From Cordylochernes scorpioides (taxonomy: Eukaryota > Arthropoda > Arachnida > Pseudoscorpiones > Chernetidae): 64,000 nt of DNA. Each line of letters begins with the position of its first letter. The stretch's first letter is position 1. The DNA is taken from the NCBI GenBank assembly GCA_030710605.1, contig CP092875.1, positions 67,352,514-67,416,513 on the forward strand. The letters are read 5' to 3'. The notes below the pieces were generated by a model. The model saw nothing but the letters and a program-made list of their open reading frames with translations, was not told the DNA's origin and made no database searches. The translations under genes and the position numbers were made by a program. Positions 10,467 through 20,421 of the stretch are shown here, piece after piece.

Positions 10467-11885
10467 CACTGCGTGACATTGAAAATGGAACACCAAGAAA
10501 TAGTGGCCAGAAAGTGATGAAACTCGGCAGACAGAGAGAGACAGGGACGAACAATAAGTGATCTTTATTTCAAAGTGATAGTCATAATACAGAGCGAGAA
10601 CAGCGTCGGCTTAGTAGCAAGTAGGACCACCGCGGACGGTGATGCACGCAGCAACACGTCTAGGTAGAGAGTCAATCAGAGTACGGATGGCGTCCTGAGG
10701 GATGGCTCTCCATTCCCTCTCAACCATTTGCCACAGTTCGTCTTCTGAACGCGGCTGTGGCAAGGCATGCAAACGGCGTCCAATGATGTCCCAGACGTGC
10801 TCGATTGGTGAGAGATCAGAAGAGTACGGTGGCCAGGGAAGCATCTGTACATCTTGCAGAGCTTGTTGGCTAATGCGAGCAGTGTACGGTCGGGCGTTAT
10901 CCTGCTGATAAAGGGCATTGTGTACCCCCTGAAGGTAGGGGAGTGTCACCGGTCGCAGCACATCATCAACGTATCGTTGAGCCGTCATAGTGCCCTGAAT
11001 ACGAAGTAAAGGTGACCTGGAATCATACGCGATTGCGCCCCAAACCATGATTCCACGTTGTCGCACGATGGGGCGTTCCACAATTGCTGCCGGATTGGAC
11101 CTTTCTCCACGTCGACGCCACACGCGTACACGGCGACTATCACTGGACAAGCAGAAACGCGACTTATCTGAGAACACGACCCTGTGCCATTCCGTCATCC
11201 ACGTCGATCTAGCCTGGCACCATTCCAAACGTTGGCGCCTATTCGGTGGGGTCAATGGCAGTCTTCTTAGCCTGCGGCATGAGTGCAAGCCATTAGCAAC
11301 CAATCAACGGGAAATGGTTCTGGTCGAGATGGAATGATCTAGGGTGTCTTGCACATGTTGCAGGATGGCGGTACAAGTGGCTTGTGGGGCCGCCACTGCT
11401 TGTCGAAGGATACGCCGATCCACACGTGCTGACGTCACTCTGGTTGCACCGACATTCCTATAAATTGCCACATTTCCTTGTTCCAACCATCTTCTCCACA
11501 GTCGGTGCACCGTGGACGCACCAAGGTGTGTATCAGCTGCGATTTGACGTATGGACCAACCTGCCCTTTTCAGTCCGATCACCATGCCCCTCGTAAAAGC
11601 ATCTGTCTGCTTGAACTGCCTCCGTTTACGATGACCTGGCATTCTCTGTTATTACACGTGTCTTTTGACACAAGAACAAAATTTCTACAATGATTTTCCT
11701 TGAAGAAATAACGACACGAATACTGTCCTTTCTGCAGGTTCCTTCCCTTATATCTTACTCCATGTGCGCACGAGAGCTGCGCATTTTACATCATTTGCAT
11801 AACTCGGTTAGGCGCGTCTACCCTGAAATTTGCATAATTTTCTGGCCACTATTTCTTGGTGTTCCATTTTCAATGTCACGCAGTG
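10467..11885 (-). mobile_element. Tc1-like element, nearly intact
   Basis: Long terminal inverted repeats match: CACTGCGTGACATTGAAAAT at the left and its complement at the right, continuing through ...CACCAAGAAATAGTGGCCAG. TA duplications flank it at 10465-10466 and 11886-11887. At 34759-34780 the paralogous unit reads AGTATATATATATTGAG without the element, which is exactly the predicted empty site. At 1419 bp with one stop in the transposase, the insertion looks recent. Confidence 0.93.
10611..11642 (-). pseudogene. Tc1 transposase with one internal stop
   Basis: A single frame of about 343 codons is broken only by one TGA at 11304-11306, between TISR and LVANGLHS. The N-terminal paired-like DNA-binding part has two helix-turn-helix segments (MVIGLKRAGWSIRQIAADTH and ITR-facing RRILRQAV). 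The catalytic D is in VVFSDKSRF, the second D in LYQQDNARPYTA, and the E in SPIEHVWDIIGRR, 32 residues later by my count. The stop could come from a CGA-to-TGA change. The enzyme would excise and integrate the element at TA. If translated from the TTG after the stop, it would lack DNA binding. Confidence 0.9.
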
Positions 11886-11919
11886 TATATATATTGAGAA
11901 AGTAGTACACACAAAGAAG

Positions 11920-12690
11920 ATTAATGAGAAAGTCAAAGAAGAAAGAAAAAAAAAATTGGATTGAAATTAAATATCAGCAACACCAAAATTATAACTACAT
12001 ATAGTATGATATTTGAAAACTATCCAGCAGGTATTTCTTTTGAAAGAAACATTTGAAATTATTTTCAAAAATATTAACAGTTGATCTCTTCCTATTCTAG
12101 GATCCAGGATTGATAAGATGGGAAGTTGCTTAGAAAAAGTAAAAAAGAAAAAAGCATTAGGACTAGGAAGGGATGCAAAGATAAAATTGGACAAAATTAT
12201 AAAAGATATTTCTATTAAGACAAAGAAGGGAATAGTAGAGGAATTGGTATTTACTGCGGTCACTTATGGATGTGAGAGCTGGACTCTCAGAAAAGAAGTT
12301 AGAAAATAATTTAATAGTTCAAATTGTGGATATAGAGAAAGCTACTCAGAGTGTCATGGAGATATAAGGATTACTAATTTGGTTTTAAATGAAATTTATA
12401 CTGTTAGATCCCTAGAATTTCAAATATGCAAACAAAGAATGACCTACTTCAGGGACATAATAAGAGAAAATGGATTAGAAAAGATGTTGGGAATAATTGA
12501 AGGAAGAAGGAAAAGAGAAAACCTGCAATAAGCTGGCTAGAAGGGGTCAAGAAAGCCACCGGAATGTCATTAGATGAGCTACGAGTAATTGTCACCATCG
12601 GATATATTGGGAGATTATTTGTCTGAATAGTCACCAAAAGGCCAACTCTACTTGGTGGGGGAACTAATAACAATTTCTAAATGAGAGAGA
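11920..12690 (+). pseudogene. RTE/BovB-like LINE 3' relic, unit 2
   Basis: Best preserved of the four relics. In order it reads GLKLNIS.TKI, LGSRIDKMGSCLEK, DISIKTKKGIVEELVFTAVT, YGCESWTLRKEVRK, then KQRMTYFRDIIRENGLEKML and GIIEGRRKRE. This is the segment downstream of the YADD motif to the C-terminus of RTE/BovB-type polymerases. The catalytic palm is absent and stops interrupt the frame. It ends in (GA)n before a tRNA-Met gene. Confidence 0.75.
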
Positions 12691-12846
12691 GAGAAAAAAA
12701 AAAAAAGAAACAGTTTTCATTCACATGATTATTCTTTTTTTTCATTCTCCCAAATGATAAAAACACTATATACAAACGATGAAAGGTCGCTCCTAGTAGA
12801 TTTTACGATATTAAAAAAATTATTATAGGGAACAAATAAAAAAAAA

Positions 12847-12919
12847 TGCCCCGTGTGAGGATCGAACTCACGACCTTCAGATTATGAGACTGACGCGCTA
12901 CCTACTGCGCTAACGAGGC
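12847..12919 (-). tRNA. tRNA-Met (CAT), elongator, copy 3
   Basis: Identical by eye to the copy at 926-998, with all four stems intact, anticodon CAT and a T-run terminator on the minus strand. It lies about 150 bp past the unit 2 LINE relic. Confidence 0.93.
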
Positions 12920-13644
12920 GATGGTTTAATATATTCCGACTATTACTTAAATATAATTTTTTATACTTAGACACAGATTTGTTTGGTGTGTTGAAGCAAT
13001 TAGCAACTACCTAAGTTATTTTAAAAAGTGAGATAATAATTTATCAATATTTTATTTCCATTCATTTATATATATTATGGCAAGACATCTTTCAAGTCTT
13101 TTCTTCAAAGGACATTTTTTTTGTTTAATTGAAAAGTGTTTACCATTATTCTAATAATGACACTTACTAAGAAAAAGTTAGATATCCGTTTTAATTATTT
13201 ATTTATAGAAGTTTTCCAGGAACCTGCGTTAAATTTATCTCTCTCTATATATATATTACTTTTCATATATAGAAATACTCAAGTATAGGATGGTTGCGCT
13301 AGTTCCACCTTGGTATGAAGAGTGCTCAGGCAATGTTTTAGACACACTATCTTCGGATATACTGTATAGACAGATAGGACAGTACATATTATGTGTTTCT
13401 TGCATAGTGCCATCTCAGATGGATAAGTCGGCTATCAATATAAGTCATTTAATCCAAAAATAAGACATATGCACACATGCAACAGAATAGTTCAAGACGA
13501 ATAAAACCTAAAAATGTATATCGAGAGATGTATCAAGCTATCCTCACTCCACAAACATTCTCCATCACAGAATGAGGACCTCAAGCGGTTAGATCCCTGT
13601 AATAAAGTAAGATTAAGAAACTCAAATAAGACAACTCTCCACAA

Positions 13645-13778
13645 TATGTCTTAGAGTCTGGTACAAGAGTGATTAAAACCCTCGATTCCCGACAGTCATG
13701 AACCGGGATCGAATCCCACATTGTACACCTTTTTTGTAAAGAACCTGTTCCTATTTCTCATGTAAATAACATAAGCTA
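13645..13778 (+). mobile_element. Family S SINE, copy 3, split by Penelope element
   Basis: The head with CGGGATCGAATCCC and the start of the body lie here. The remainder (GTTGCTCTTTTTGAGCGGTACC) continues at 15896-15955. The break point carries the 12-bp duplication TAACATAAGCTA on both sides (13767-13778 and 15884-15895), so the SINE was the target of the later insertion. Confidence 0.7.
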
Positions 13779-13795
13779 TTAAGTAGAACTGCTCT

Positions 13796-14062
13796 TCACT
13801 GAAGGTTAATAACGAGTTTACAAAGTGGGAAGAGGAGCTTCTTTTTATTGGCATGCACACAAGCTTTCGGACATATCGTCCTTCATCAGGTAAGAGTAAT
13901 AAACGCGCTGAGGATCCATATATACACAAAGCTGAAAAGAAAATTTACATAATTGCAAAAGATAAAAGTATTTAAAGATAAAAATAAGAACAAATATGCT
14001 AAAAAGATTATAGGGATTAAATGCTAATAAATCTGGACTAAGTACATATGCACTATGAATGG
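13796..14062 (-). repeat. Penelope terminal arm, left
   Basis: Read on the minus strand it is essentially identical to the plus strand of 15620-15883. Both give the same 70-residue shadow frame. It contains the AATAAA signal after the ribozyme-like core and lies 3' of the ORF in sense orientation, where polyadenylation would be expected. Confidence 0.85.
13863..13889 (-). ncRNA. Hammerhead-like ribozyme core, second arm
   Basis: Exact inverted copy of the motif at 15803-15829, in sense orientation to the Penelope ORF and 3' of it. The same reservations apply: one unpaired A and no verified cleavage site. Confidence 0.5.
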
Positions 14063-14095
14063 TGTTAATCAAGGGCAGGTAAATGTAACTTATGG

Positions 14096-15637
14096 CTATT
14101 CACATAACATATGGTATTGTTCCGGTATATCTATATGCCTGTTGATGCTGTTTGTTTTTATTGACACAAATGCCTCTAGTAAAAGTCTCTGGTACTTATT
14201 ATTGATATTGTTGTATAGAATGGATGGCTTTGTTAAATTAAATGTATGACCGGTTTGCATAGAATGACTGTAAATAGGGGAATTTAGGTTTTTATTAGAG
14301 ATGTTTCTGGAATGCTCAACCATTCTGATGGCGACGGATCTACCCGTCTCCCCGACATAAGTGGCATTGCATTGGTCGCAAGAGACGGAATAGACAGCAC
14401 CACCAGAACGGAGAGCACTCGCATGAAGGGAAGATCTGGTAATGGGGTGTCGGATTAGTGTGGCGATGTTAGGTGGGTTCTGGAAGTATGTTGTAATGCC
14501 ATGTTGCCTTAAAAACCTGGCTATGGTGATAGACTGGGGGCAAAAAGGAAGGGAGCAAATATTTCTGTGTATAGCTGGAGCACTGTTGTGGTGAGGGTCA
14601 TGCATGTGTTTAAGAATGAAGGGGATCGGGTAGCCGGATTTGGATAAATATGAAAATATTTTAGCCTTTTCTATTGTTTGGAATAACGGGAGGGAACAAT
14701 GAGTAAAGATACGTTTAGTGAGAGCTCTAACTGTATTGATTTTGTGTGGTGTTGGGCAATGTGACCGGAAGTTTGTGTGGTGTGGGGGTGTGTTGTTTTT
14801 ATAGTATACTGTGGTATGGAAACTGCTGGGGGTGCGTATGACTAGTGTATCTAGGAAAGGTAGGACTGAGTGATTTTCTGTTTCATGGGTGAAGGCTATG
14901 TCTGGGTGGAAGGAGTTGAGGTCAGATAGGATGTGAGAGGCAGATACCTCACTTACCAAGCAAAAGGTATCATCGATGTACCGCCTCCATAGAAAGATGT
15001 CTGAAGAATGGCGTGAAGTGATCCATTGGTCCAGTGACCTCATGACAACCTCAGCCACCACGGTTGAGAGGGGACTACCCATGGGGGAGCCCTTGGTCTG
15101 CTTGAAAAACTGGGTATCAAATGTGAAGGTGGACATGCCTAGGCATATGGAAGTGAGCTCGACAACCGTCTCCGCGGTGAGGGTGTCTAACAGGGGGGAA
15201 TTTTCGAGGAAAGTGCGTAAACTATTAATGATCAAGGGGTGGGCAAGTGAGAGATATAGAGACGTTACATCGAAAGAAACCATTATGGACCTGGGGGGAG
15301 GTGTGAGGCTGGTGATATAGGACACAAACGAGGGGGAGTTTGCAATGGTATATTCCCATGGGGGAGACTGTAGAAGGGGGGTCAAGAAGTTGGACAAAAA
15401 TTTTGACAGGGTATATGCCGGAGAGAGATGGTAAGATATGATTGGTCGGAGGGGAACATCGGGCTTGTGAATTTTTGGAAGGCCGTAAATGTAGGCTATT
15501 TGGGCGAGGTTAGCCGTGAAGTCGTTATATTGCTCTTTAGTGATCTGCTGGGACCTTTTTAATCTTAACAATAGTAAACGGAAATTCTTAACGGATGCTT
15601 TATGTTCCTGTTCAGTGATGGCAGAAAACCCATTCAT
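14096..15637 (-). CDS. Penelope reverse transcriptase / GIY-YIG endonuclease
   Basis: An uninterrupted 513-residue frame. The RT begins with YIYGLPKIHKPDVPLRPII at about residues 49-68. The palm segment MVSFDVTSLYLSL carries the first catalytic aspartate, KGSPMGSPLS follows, and RRYIDDTFCLV near residues 218-228 gives the second catalytic pair. The C-terminal part has GAVYSVSCDQCNATYVGETG (about 412-431), the GIY-YIG signature, then R and H residues in RMVEHSRN and a terminal LLLEAF. Typical family proteins are longer, so roughly 200-250 N-terminal residues appear absent. The first Met lies in the right arm. It would nick target DNA and prime reverse transcription. No stop codon is seen, which suggests recent activity, but it is probably incomplete. 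Confidence 0.88.
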   Translation of the reverse strand: MNGFSAITEQEHKASVKNFRLLLLRLKRSQQITKEQYNDFTANLAQIAYIYGLPKIHKPDVPLRPIISYHLSPAYTLSKFLSNFLTPLLQSPPWEYTIANSPSFVSYITSLTPPPRSIMVSFDVTSLYLSLAHPLIINSLRTFLENSPLLDTLTAETVVELTSICLGMSTFTFDTQFFKQTKGSPMGSPLSTVVAEVVMRSLDQWITSRHSSDIFLWRRYIDDTFCLVSEVSASHILSDLNSFHPDIAFTHETENHSVLPFLDTLVIRTPSSFHTTVYYKNNTPPHHTNFRSHCPTPHKINTVRALTKRIFTHCSLPLFQTIEKAKIFSYLSKSGYPIPFILKHMHDPHHNSAPAIHRNICSLPFCPQSITIARFLRQHGITTYFQNPPNIATLIRHPITRSSLHASALRSGGAVYSVSCDQCNATYVGETGRSVAIRMVEHSRNISNKNLNSPIYSHSMQTGHTFNLTKPSILYNNINNKYQRLLLEAFVSIKTNSINRHIDIPEQYHMLCE

Positions 15638-15883
15638 AGTGCATATGTACTTAGTCCAGATTTATTAGCATTTAATCCCTATAATCTTTTTAGCATATTT
15701 GTTCTTATTTTTATCTTTAAATACTTTTATCTTTTGCAATTATGTAAATTTTCTTTTCAGCTTTGTGTATATATGGATCCTCAGCGCGTTTATTACTCTT
15801 ACCTGATGAAGGACGATATGTCCGAAAGCTTGTGTGCATGCCAATAAAAAGAAGCTCCTCTTCCCACTTTGTAAACTCGTTAT
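15620..15883 (+). repeat. Penelope terminal arm, right (inverted)
   Basis: Inverted copy of the left arm, about 260 bp. The ORF start lies inside its inner edge, so the coding region is joined head-on to a terminal repeat that faces the opposite way. Confidence 0.85.
15803..15829 (+). ncRNA. Hammerhead-like ribozyme core
   Basis: CTGATGA at 15803-15809 is followed by one A, then stem II GGAC/GTCC with loop GATAT (15811-15823), and GAAA at 15824-15827. This is the conserved hammerhead core order. Penelope-like elements are known to carry such motifs in their terminal repeats. The extra A before stem II and the lack of an obvious UH cleavage strand make self-cleavage unproven. Confidence 0.5.
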
Positions 15884-15955
15884 TAACATAAGCTATGTTG
15901 CTCTTTTTGAGCGGTACCTAATAAAGTTATTATGGAACAGAACAGGGTTGGGTAC

Positions 15956-16325
15956 TGTATACATTCCAATTTCTGATAATATTTGACTTTTTAATTCTTA
16001 GTTTTGATATGTAAGTGAAAACAAAGTTCAACTATAGTTTATTTAGGCTTTTTAAAAATATATTTAACATCAAAATATTATTCTGAATTTTATATTCTTA
16101 TATATTTTTTAAAATATTAAAACAAAAATTATAAAAGCTTTTTTTTTTAATTTCCAAAGTTCCTTCACAACAATGGTAGTTATATATATCCTATTGATTT
16201 CTAAACTAGTTGAAGGGCACTAGCATTTTGTGGAATATCTTTAAAATAATTAAATTAAGTATTGATCTTAGCTTGAAATGGTATAATGGAAGCAATTACA
16301 AACATATAATATGATAAAAATATGA
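15956..16325. repeat. AT-rich spacer, unit 2
   Basis: No gene seen. Diverged copy of 7379-7765. Confidence 0.6.
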
Positions 16326-16329
16326 ATTG

Positions 16330-17110
16330 ATAATTTGCAAACTGGATATGGAAGCAAATCATTCGTCAAATGCGTACTCAATATGGAATCAATTTATGAA
16401 CTGATCCAACGCTTACTAGAAATGAAAAGGAACAAGCTTTAAAAAAACAAGCACTGAATATGGAATAAATCTATGAATTACTAAAACGTAAAACAGGATA
16501 TGGGGAATGAATTTAGGCATTGATCAACGCGCACTGTATATGGAATCAATATATGTATTTATCAAACGCACACAGGATATATAATCAATCTACGAATTGA
16601 TCAAATGTACATTGGATATAGGATCAATCTCTGAATTAATAAAACGTACACTGGTTATGGAGAATCAATCAATGAATTGATCAAATGAACGCTGGATATA
16701 GAATCAATCTATGATTTGATCAAAGGCGCACTGAATATATGGAATCAATCTATGTATTCATAAAACGCACACATTGGATATGAAATCAATATAGGCATTG
16801 ACAAAACGTATGCTGGATATATAATCAATCTATGAATTGTTCAAAATGAACGCTAAATATGAAATCAATATATGAATTTGCCAAACTGCCCTGAATATGG
16901 ACCCAATCTAGGCATTGATCAAACGCGCGCTGGATATAGGATCAATCTATGATTTGATCAAAGGCGCAATGATACTGAAATCTATCTATAAATTGATCAA
17001 ACACATACTATATTCACAAATCGCGCACAGGATATCGAATAAATCTTTGAGTTGATAAAAATCTCACTGGTTCTAAAATTATTCTATAAATTGATCAAAT
17101 GGTCTTGGAT
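16330..17110. repeat. 39-bp minisatellite, array 2
   Basis: About 20 diverged units with the same GGATATGGAATCAATCTATG and TTGATCAA core as array 1. The array is shorter and visibly more diverged from arrays 1 and 3 than those two are from each other. Confidence 0.88.
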
Positions 17111-17447
17111 ATAGATTCATTTACCAATCTATTAAAGGAATCGGTTAAATCTCTCCGTGTGATGACGAAGAATACATTTGGAAATTGATTAGAATTCGAA
17201 CCTAATAAGGAACCAAATTATTATTCAATCAATTTTCAATTGAATAATGAACCAAGCAAGTACCGAGAAAAATATATTAATTGGATATTCAAGAACTGAA
17301 TGGAAAGTTAACTATCACTTGATCATTTATAAACCGAGCACTTAATAATTCATGAACCTTATACAATAATAAATGTTAAAAACGCCATATATACAGAATG
17401 GTTCTATTAATTTTATAATCATAGACCGAATATGGAATCAATTTGTC

Positions 17448-17640
17448 ATTCGAAGAGTTGGTGGACGAGTGGGTAACAACCTCGATTCCCGACAGCCATG
17501 AACAGGGATCGAATTCCGCGTTTACATTTTGTTTAATATGTGAATAACTTTCACATATTATTCATTTTTGCAAATATCATAAACTAGGTTGCTCTTTTTG
17601 AGCGGTACCTGATAAAGTGATTTTGGAACAAGAACAATTT
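17448..17640 (+). mobile_element. Family S SINE, copy 4
   Basis: Contains AGGGATCGAATTCCGCG (one change from the B box of its relatives) and TTTTTGAGCGGTACCTGATA. It is the post-minisatellite subtype. Confidence 0.62.
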
Positions 17641-17897
17641 GTCATTCGCTCAATCAAGAATGGAGAATACTAAACAAATCACAAACGCGGAGATTAACCT
17701 GTTTATTAATCAATTTGTAAATATATGAAGAAACCATTTATCAATGAATCAATTGAAATCGAAGTAACACCATTCATGAAACAAATATATGACGAAACAG
17801 CAATATTTCAATTCAATAGATTCGGTTCGCGATGTCTGATAGGTAAGTTTATAATTTTTTAAAATAAAATTAATCACTTATTAATGATAAGTAACAA

Positions 17898-18754
17898 TCC
17901 CTATATATATAAAAGTCAGTGTATGTATGTATGTGTGTTTCTATGTCGGCTATACACGTCCACAATACGTAACTAATCTGACTGAAATTTCAAAAGTATA
18001 TAGAGTAGAATCTGGAAAAACTTATAGTGAAAATTTCAGGTCTCTATCCCGAATATTCTTCGAGTTATTTGCAAATTGCGTTGCAAATTTGCCCTTTCGC
18101 TCGCAAGCAGCGCCTCTAGCGGTGAAGATGGGAAGTAATATCAGCTGACCTAATGTACATGTAAAACGTGTTTTAACAGGACATAGAGAAAAATCTGGAA
18201 GAGATATTTTTCGCATTTTTAGGCAAGAAAAATAGAAATTGACAGGTCCTGGGCATTAAAAGTTGTTTTTTAGTCAGAAAATGACGATGACAATATTGCT
18301 GTATTATGTTTGATTATCAGATACAAAATTATATCGGGAAAAATTCCAAAAAGCAGAGACCACGGGTGAAACCAGTTCATTTTTTTTTGTACGCAGGAAC
18401 AAAATTCTAACAGAAAAACATTCATTCGAGCAGAAAACAAAAGCCAGATCATCTTTCTATGGAAATATCGCTTCTCAGACACAAAGTTTGTAGCGGGACG
18501 TTTCACAAGAGTGACATCCACGGCGCTAATCTATAATTGTAACGAATAGTATTTGAAAATCAAAATAATATAATTTTCAAATATCGTTGTGAAAATTTAC
18601 ATTTCATTTTTATATTTTAAAAACACACAAAGTTTGGAGCGGGACGTTTCACAAAAGTGACATCCACGGTGCCAATTTATAATTGTAGCGAATAGTATTT
18701 GAGTAAAAACATTTAAACGGGTAAAACCCGGCGTTGCCCTGGTCATTCGGCTAG
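17898..18754 (+). mobile_element. Non-autonomous Helitron, copy b
   Basis: Begins TCCCTATATATATAAAAGTC after an A. Ends with a GC hairpin (AACCCGGCGTTGCC), then CATTCGGCTAG followed by T. The interior contains a degraded internal duplication (GCGGGACGTTTCACAA at about 18493 and 18640). No Rep/helicase frame is found. A shorter relative is at 49905-50558. Confidence 0.72.
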
Positions 18755-19189
18755 TATGTTATAAACTGCAGAGTATTTGTACGCGCTGTAAATAATTTTT
18801 ACTTCCATTCCAGGCCAAGTAGTTTCTGTGACTGTACATGTAAGATCCAGCCTACCTACCATAAGTGCAGTCTGTTATCAGAAGTCTACTATATGCAGCG
18901 GTCTGCTTAGGATCTCCTGAAGCGGTGCTTTATTTTTTTTCAAATCTAAGTCAAATGGAAAATGTTTATTAATATATTTTCCAAATTACGCTCTAAGTAG
19001 TAGTTAGTTGTTCGTTGGTTGAAAATGCGATAAAAATGCCTTAAAGACTTAACTCTATGTTCTGTGAAAATTTCGGTCCAACTGTTAAAAAATTAAAGGA
19101 AACGTATAAAAGGCAAGTAAATAAATGTACATATATGTCTGTTGCCTTCTTATATATATATAGGTCATAGGGCAATGGTTTCGAGCATG
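18755..19189. other. LINE-flank sequence without gene
   Basis: The start (GTTATAAACTGCAGAGTATT) recurs at 44118, which indicates a shared repeat, probably the far end of a LINE. No frame is supported. Confidence 0.5.
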
Positions 19190-19520
19190 AATTTAAGGTA
19201 GAGTAGAGCATGAATGTAGTATAACAGAAGTGATGCCATTTTTTTCTGCTCTGTCTGCTAGCTTTTTGCCGTTGACTCCACTGTATCCACGTACCCAGCA
19301 CAGCTTAATATAGAGTGTTCTGTTCCGAACTATTATTATTATACATGTAATAATATGGCACTGGTCCAGAGTTTCAGATAGCTGCTAAAGAGGATCTCCA
19401 GTCCGATAGCATTTATTAGATTTATCTTCGCGAATTGAGCCGCCTAGTGTTTGCCCTGAGTTCAGTTTGAAAGGCAGTGCAGTCTCTTGTGAAGATATAA
19501 TATTGTTGCTATGTGGCACT
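19190..19520 (-). pseudogene. LINE RNase H domain relic
   Basis: The minus strand reads IKLCWVRGYSGVNGKKLADR, then AEKNG, matching the C-terminal RNase H motif (WVPGHxGIxGNExADxxAK) of I/R1-like non-LTR retrotransposons. Further upstream in another frame is LSDWRSSLAAI, equivalent to the S-D-S...L.AI motif. Frame breaks separate the two. A diverged second copy is at 50610-50870. Confidence 0.68.
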
Positions 19521-19771
19521 AAGCTCAGCGTTCAACTAACCGAATTAATCTCTCATAATTATAATATATTTCATATTGTATAATTCTTTTTATTATATAA
19601 ATTTATTCAAGTATTGTTCGCTTTTTAAGAATTATAGTTTTTTAAATTGAATTGAGAATAAACAAGAATTCACTAAATAAAAACATAAGTGGGTTCTTCA
19701 CCAAAAAACTCGATTTGACATCTGATTTAATGTCATTGAGTAATTAATATTTATTTAAGAATTTAAAAAAA

Positions 19772-19844
19772 TGCCCCGTGTGAGGATCGAACTCACGACC
19801 TTCAGATTATGAGACTGACGCGCTACCTACTGCGCTAACGAGGC
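19772..19844 (-). tRNA. tRNA-Met (CAT), elongator, copy 4
   Basis: Identical by eye to the copy at 926-998, with a T-run terminator on the minus strand. Its neighbours are of the second class: an ATTGAGTAATTAATATTTATTT string next to its 3' side and the 290-bp repeat beyond its 5' side. Confidence 0.93.
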
Positions 19845-19884
19845 GTTGAATCAAGAAAACCGATTTTGTCCTAAAATATAAATA

Positions 19885-20182
19885 AGGTTTTTGTTAATTC
19901 CCGAGAGTTATTGCCATATCGTACGAACGACACCAAGATCAGTAAGTCACCATTGGGAATGTCCAGCGCTGATTGTCAGTACGCGACATCTTCTGGCCGA
20001 CACACGGTAGGCTCTGTCCCATCATATTCTTTTGACCACGTCATTTGAGAATATATTGTTCCATTCAAGTTTAGTTTGATAAAAACTTTTAACTTATCTC
20101 TAACACGACGACCTTACCTTAAACTGGACTATGAACGAGTCATCTGATGAACGACCGCCAACCCATTAAGGTGAATAGAATT
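19885..20182. repeat. Dispersed ~290-bp repeat, copy 2
   Basis: Homologous to 604-898 and 45690-45993 (CATATCGTACGAACGACACC ... CCCATTAAGGTGAA). No gene. Confidence 0.75.
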
Positions 20183-20421
20183 CTATCCAGATTCAATCCA
20201 ACCCAATATATGCAAAGATAATGGTTATGAATACCTCATGTAAATAGTTTGGAAATATACCGATATATGGAAATATCAGTATTTTATATAGAATTGTTGA
20301 TTACTGTCCCCTAAAAGGGCATTTGATCCTAAAGCTAGCAAATCATATATCAATGAAAAACAAAAACAACAACAACAAAACCTTTATTTAGGGCCTCTCG
20401 CCCTATACAGGATTCGCCAGT

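Larger units (their letters stand above)
13779..15883 (-). mobile_element. Penelope-like element with GIY-YIG endonuclease
   Basis: A 2.1-kb insertion with a 12-bp target duplication inside a SINE. The other SINE copies are uninterrupted at this point (for example 7306-7325). It holds one long reverse-transcriptase/GIY-YIG frame. At the two ends are near-identical inverted arms of about 260 bp (13796-14062 and 15620-15883). A 30-base extension lies outside the left arm. The frame lacks the usual N-terminal part, so the element is 5' truncated with an inverted terminal copy, as Penelope elements often are. Confidence 0.88.

Noticed and set aside
13845..14072. 75-residue frame repeated at 15602-15847
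   Set aside because: It is the terminal arm of the Penelope element read through. It overlaps the ribozyme-like core and is low complexity in its first half.
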